Of a DNA stretch of 14,046 nucleotides, positions 14,023 to 14,046 are shown piece after piece. The stretch lies in NCBI GenBank assembly GCA_009779455.1, contig WREG01000030.1:1-14046 (forward strand). Reading direction: 5' to 3'. Both the position numbers and the translations under genes were made by a program. The notes below the pieces were generated by a model. That model was not told the DNA's origin, did no database searches, and saw only the letters and a list, made by a program, of their open reading frames with translations. The DNA is from Oscillospiraceae bacterium (GTDB lineage: Bacteria > Bacillota > Clostridia > Oscillospirales > Acutalibacteraceae). Every line of letters starts with the position of its first letter. Position 1 is the stretch's first letter.

Positions 14023-14046
14023 AATCTTATGTTATAAAAATTAATA

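Overview
The window looks like chromosomal DNA of a Bacillota (Clostridia-type) anaerobe. The reasons are purine-rich Shine-Dalgarno sequences, the repertoire itself (a Bacillus/Clostridium-style iol set, an ER-type SipW-like signal peptidase, a short aconitase, WG-repeat and PstS-like lipoproteins), short gene spacing and AT-rich intergenic DNA. This placement is inference; no rRNA or tRNA marker is present. Except for a toxin-antitoxin pair and the last gene, everything is on the minus strand, so transcription of most of the window runs from high to low coordinates.

Layout in minus-strand transcription order. At the right end a ribonuclease HI gene (rnhA) is divergent from a plus-strand fused gene that joins a sugar-1-phosphate nucleotidyltransferase to a phosphomannomutase-like domain lacking its recognisable catalytic motifs. 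Just past the rnhA stop are two tandem hairpins of an intergenic repeat. A 30-codon CPYC zinc-ribbon-like mini-gene follows, and its stop codon overlaps the ribosome binding site of a SipW-like signal peptidase gene. Then come aconitase, a small NHL/beta-propeller-like protein of unknown role, and four myo-inositol catabolism genes in the order iolJ, iolC, iolB, iolD. The left end holds a WG-repeat lipoprotein and the start of a phosphate-binding-protein-like lipoprotein that runs off the window.

The four iol products cover the lower half of inositol breakdown: ring hydrolysis (IolD), isomerisation (IolB), phosphorylation (IolC) and aldol cleavage (IolJ), giving DHAP and malonate semialdehyde. 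Genes for the first steps (iolG, iolE), for disposal of malonate semialdehyde (iolA), the regulator and the transporter are not in the window.

The iol run is broken in two places. A Phd/YefM-RelE type toxin-antitoxin operon with its own strong promoter lies on the opposite strand between iolC and iolB. A MITE-like element with terminal inverted repeats fills most of the gap between iolB and iolD. Repetitive DNA also invades coding sequence: a 27-bp unit is repeated in frame about 2.5 times inside the fused nucleotidyltransferase gene. I see no CRISPR array, phage or clear new defence system. The most useful leads are these insertions, the degenerate mutase domain, the mini-ORFs and the NHL-like protein.
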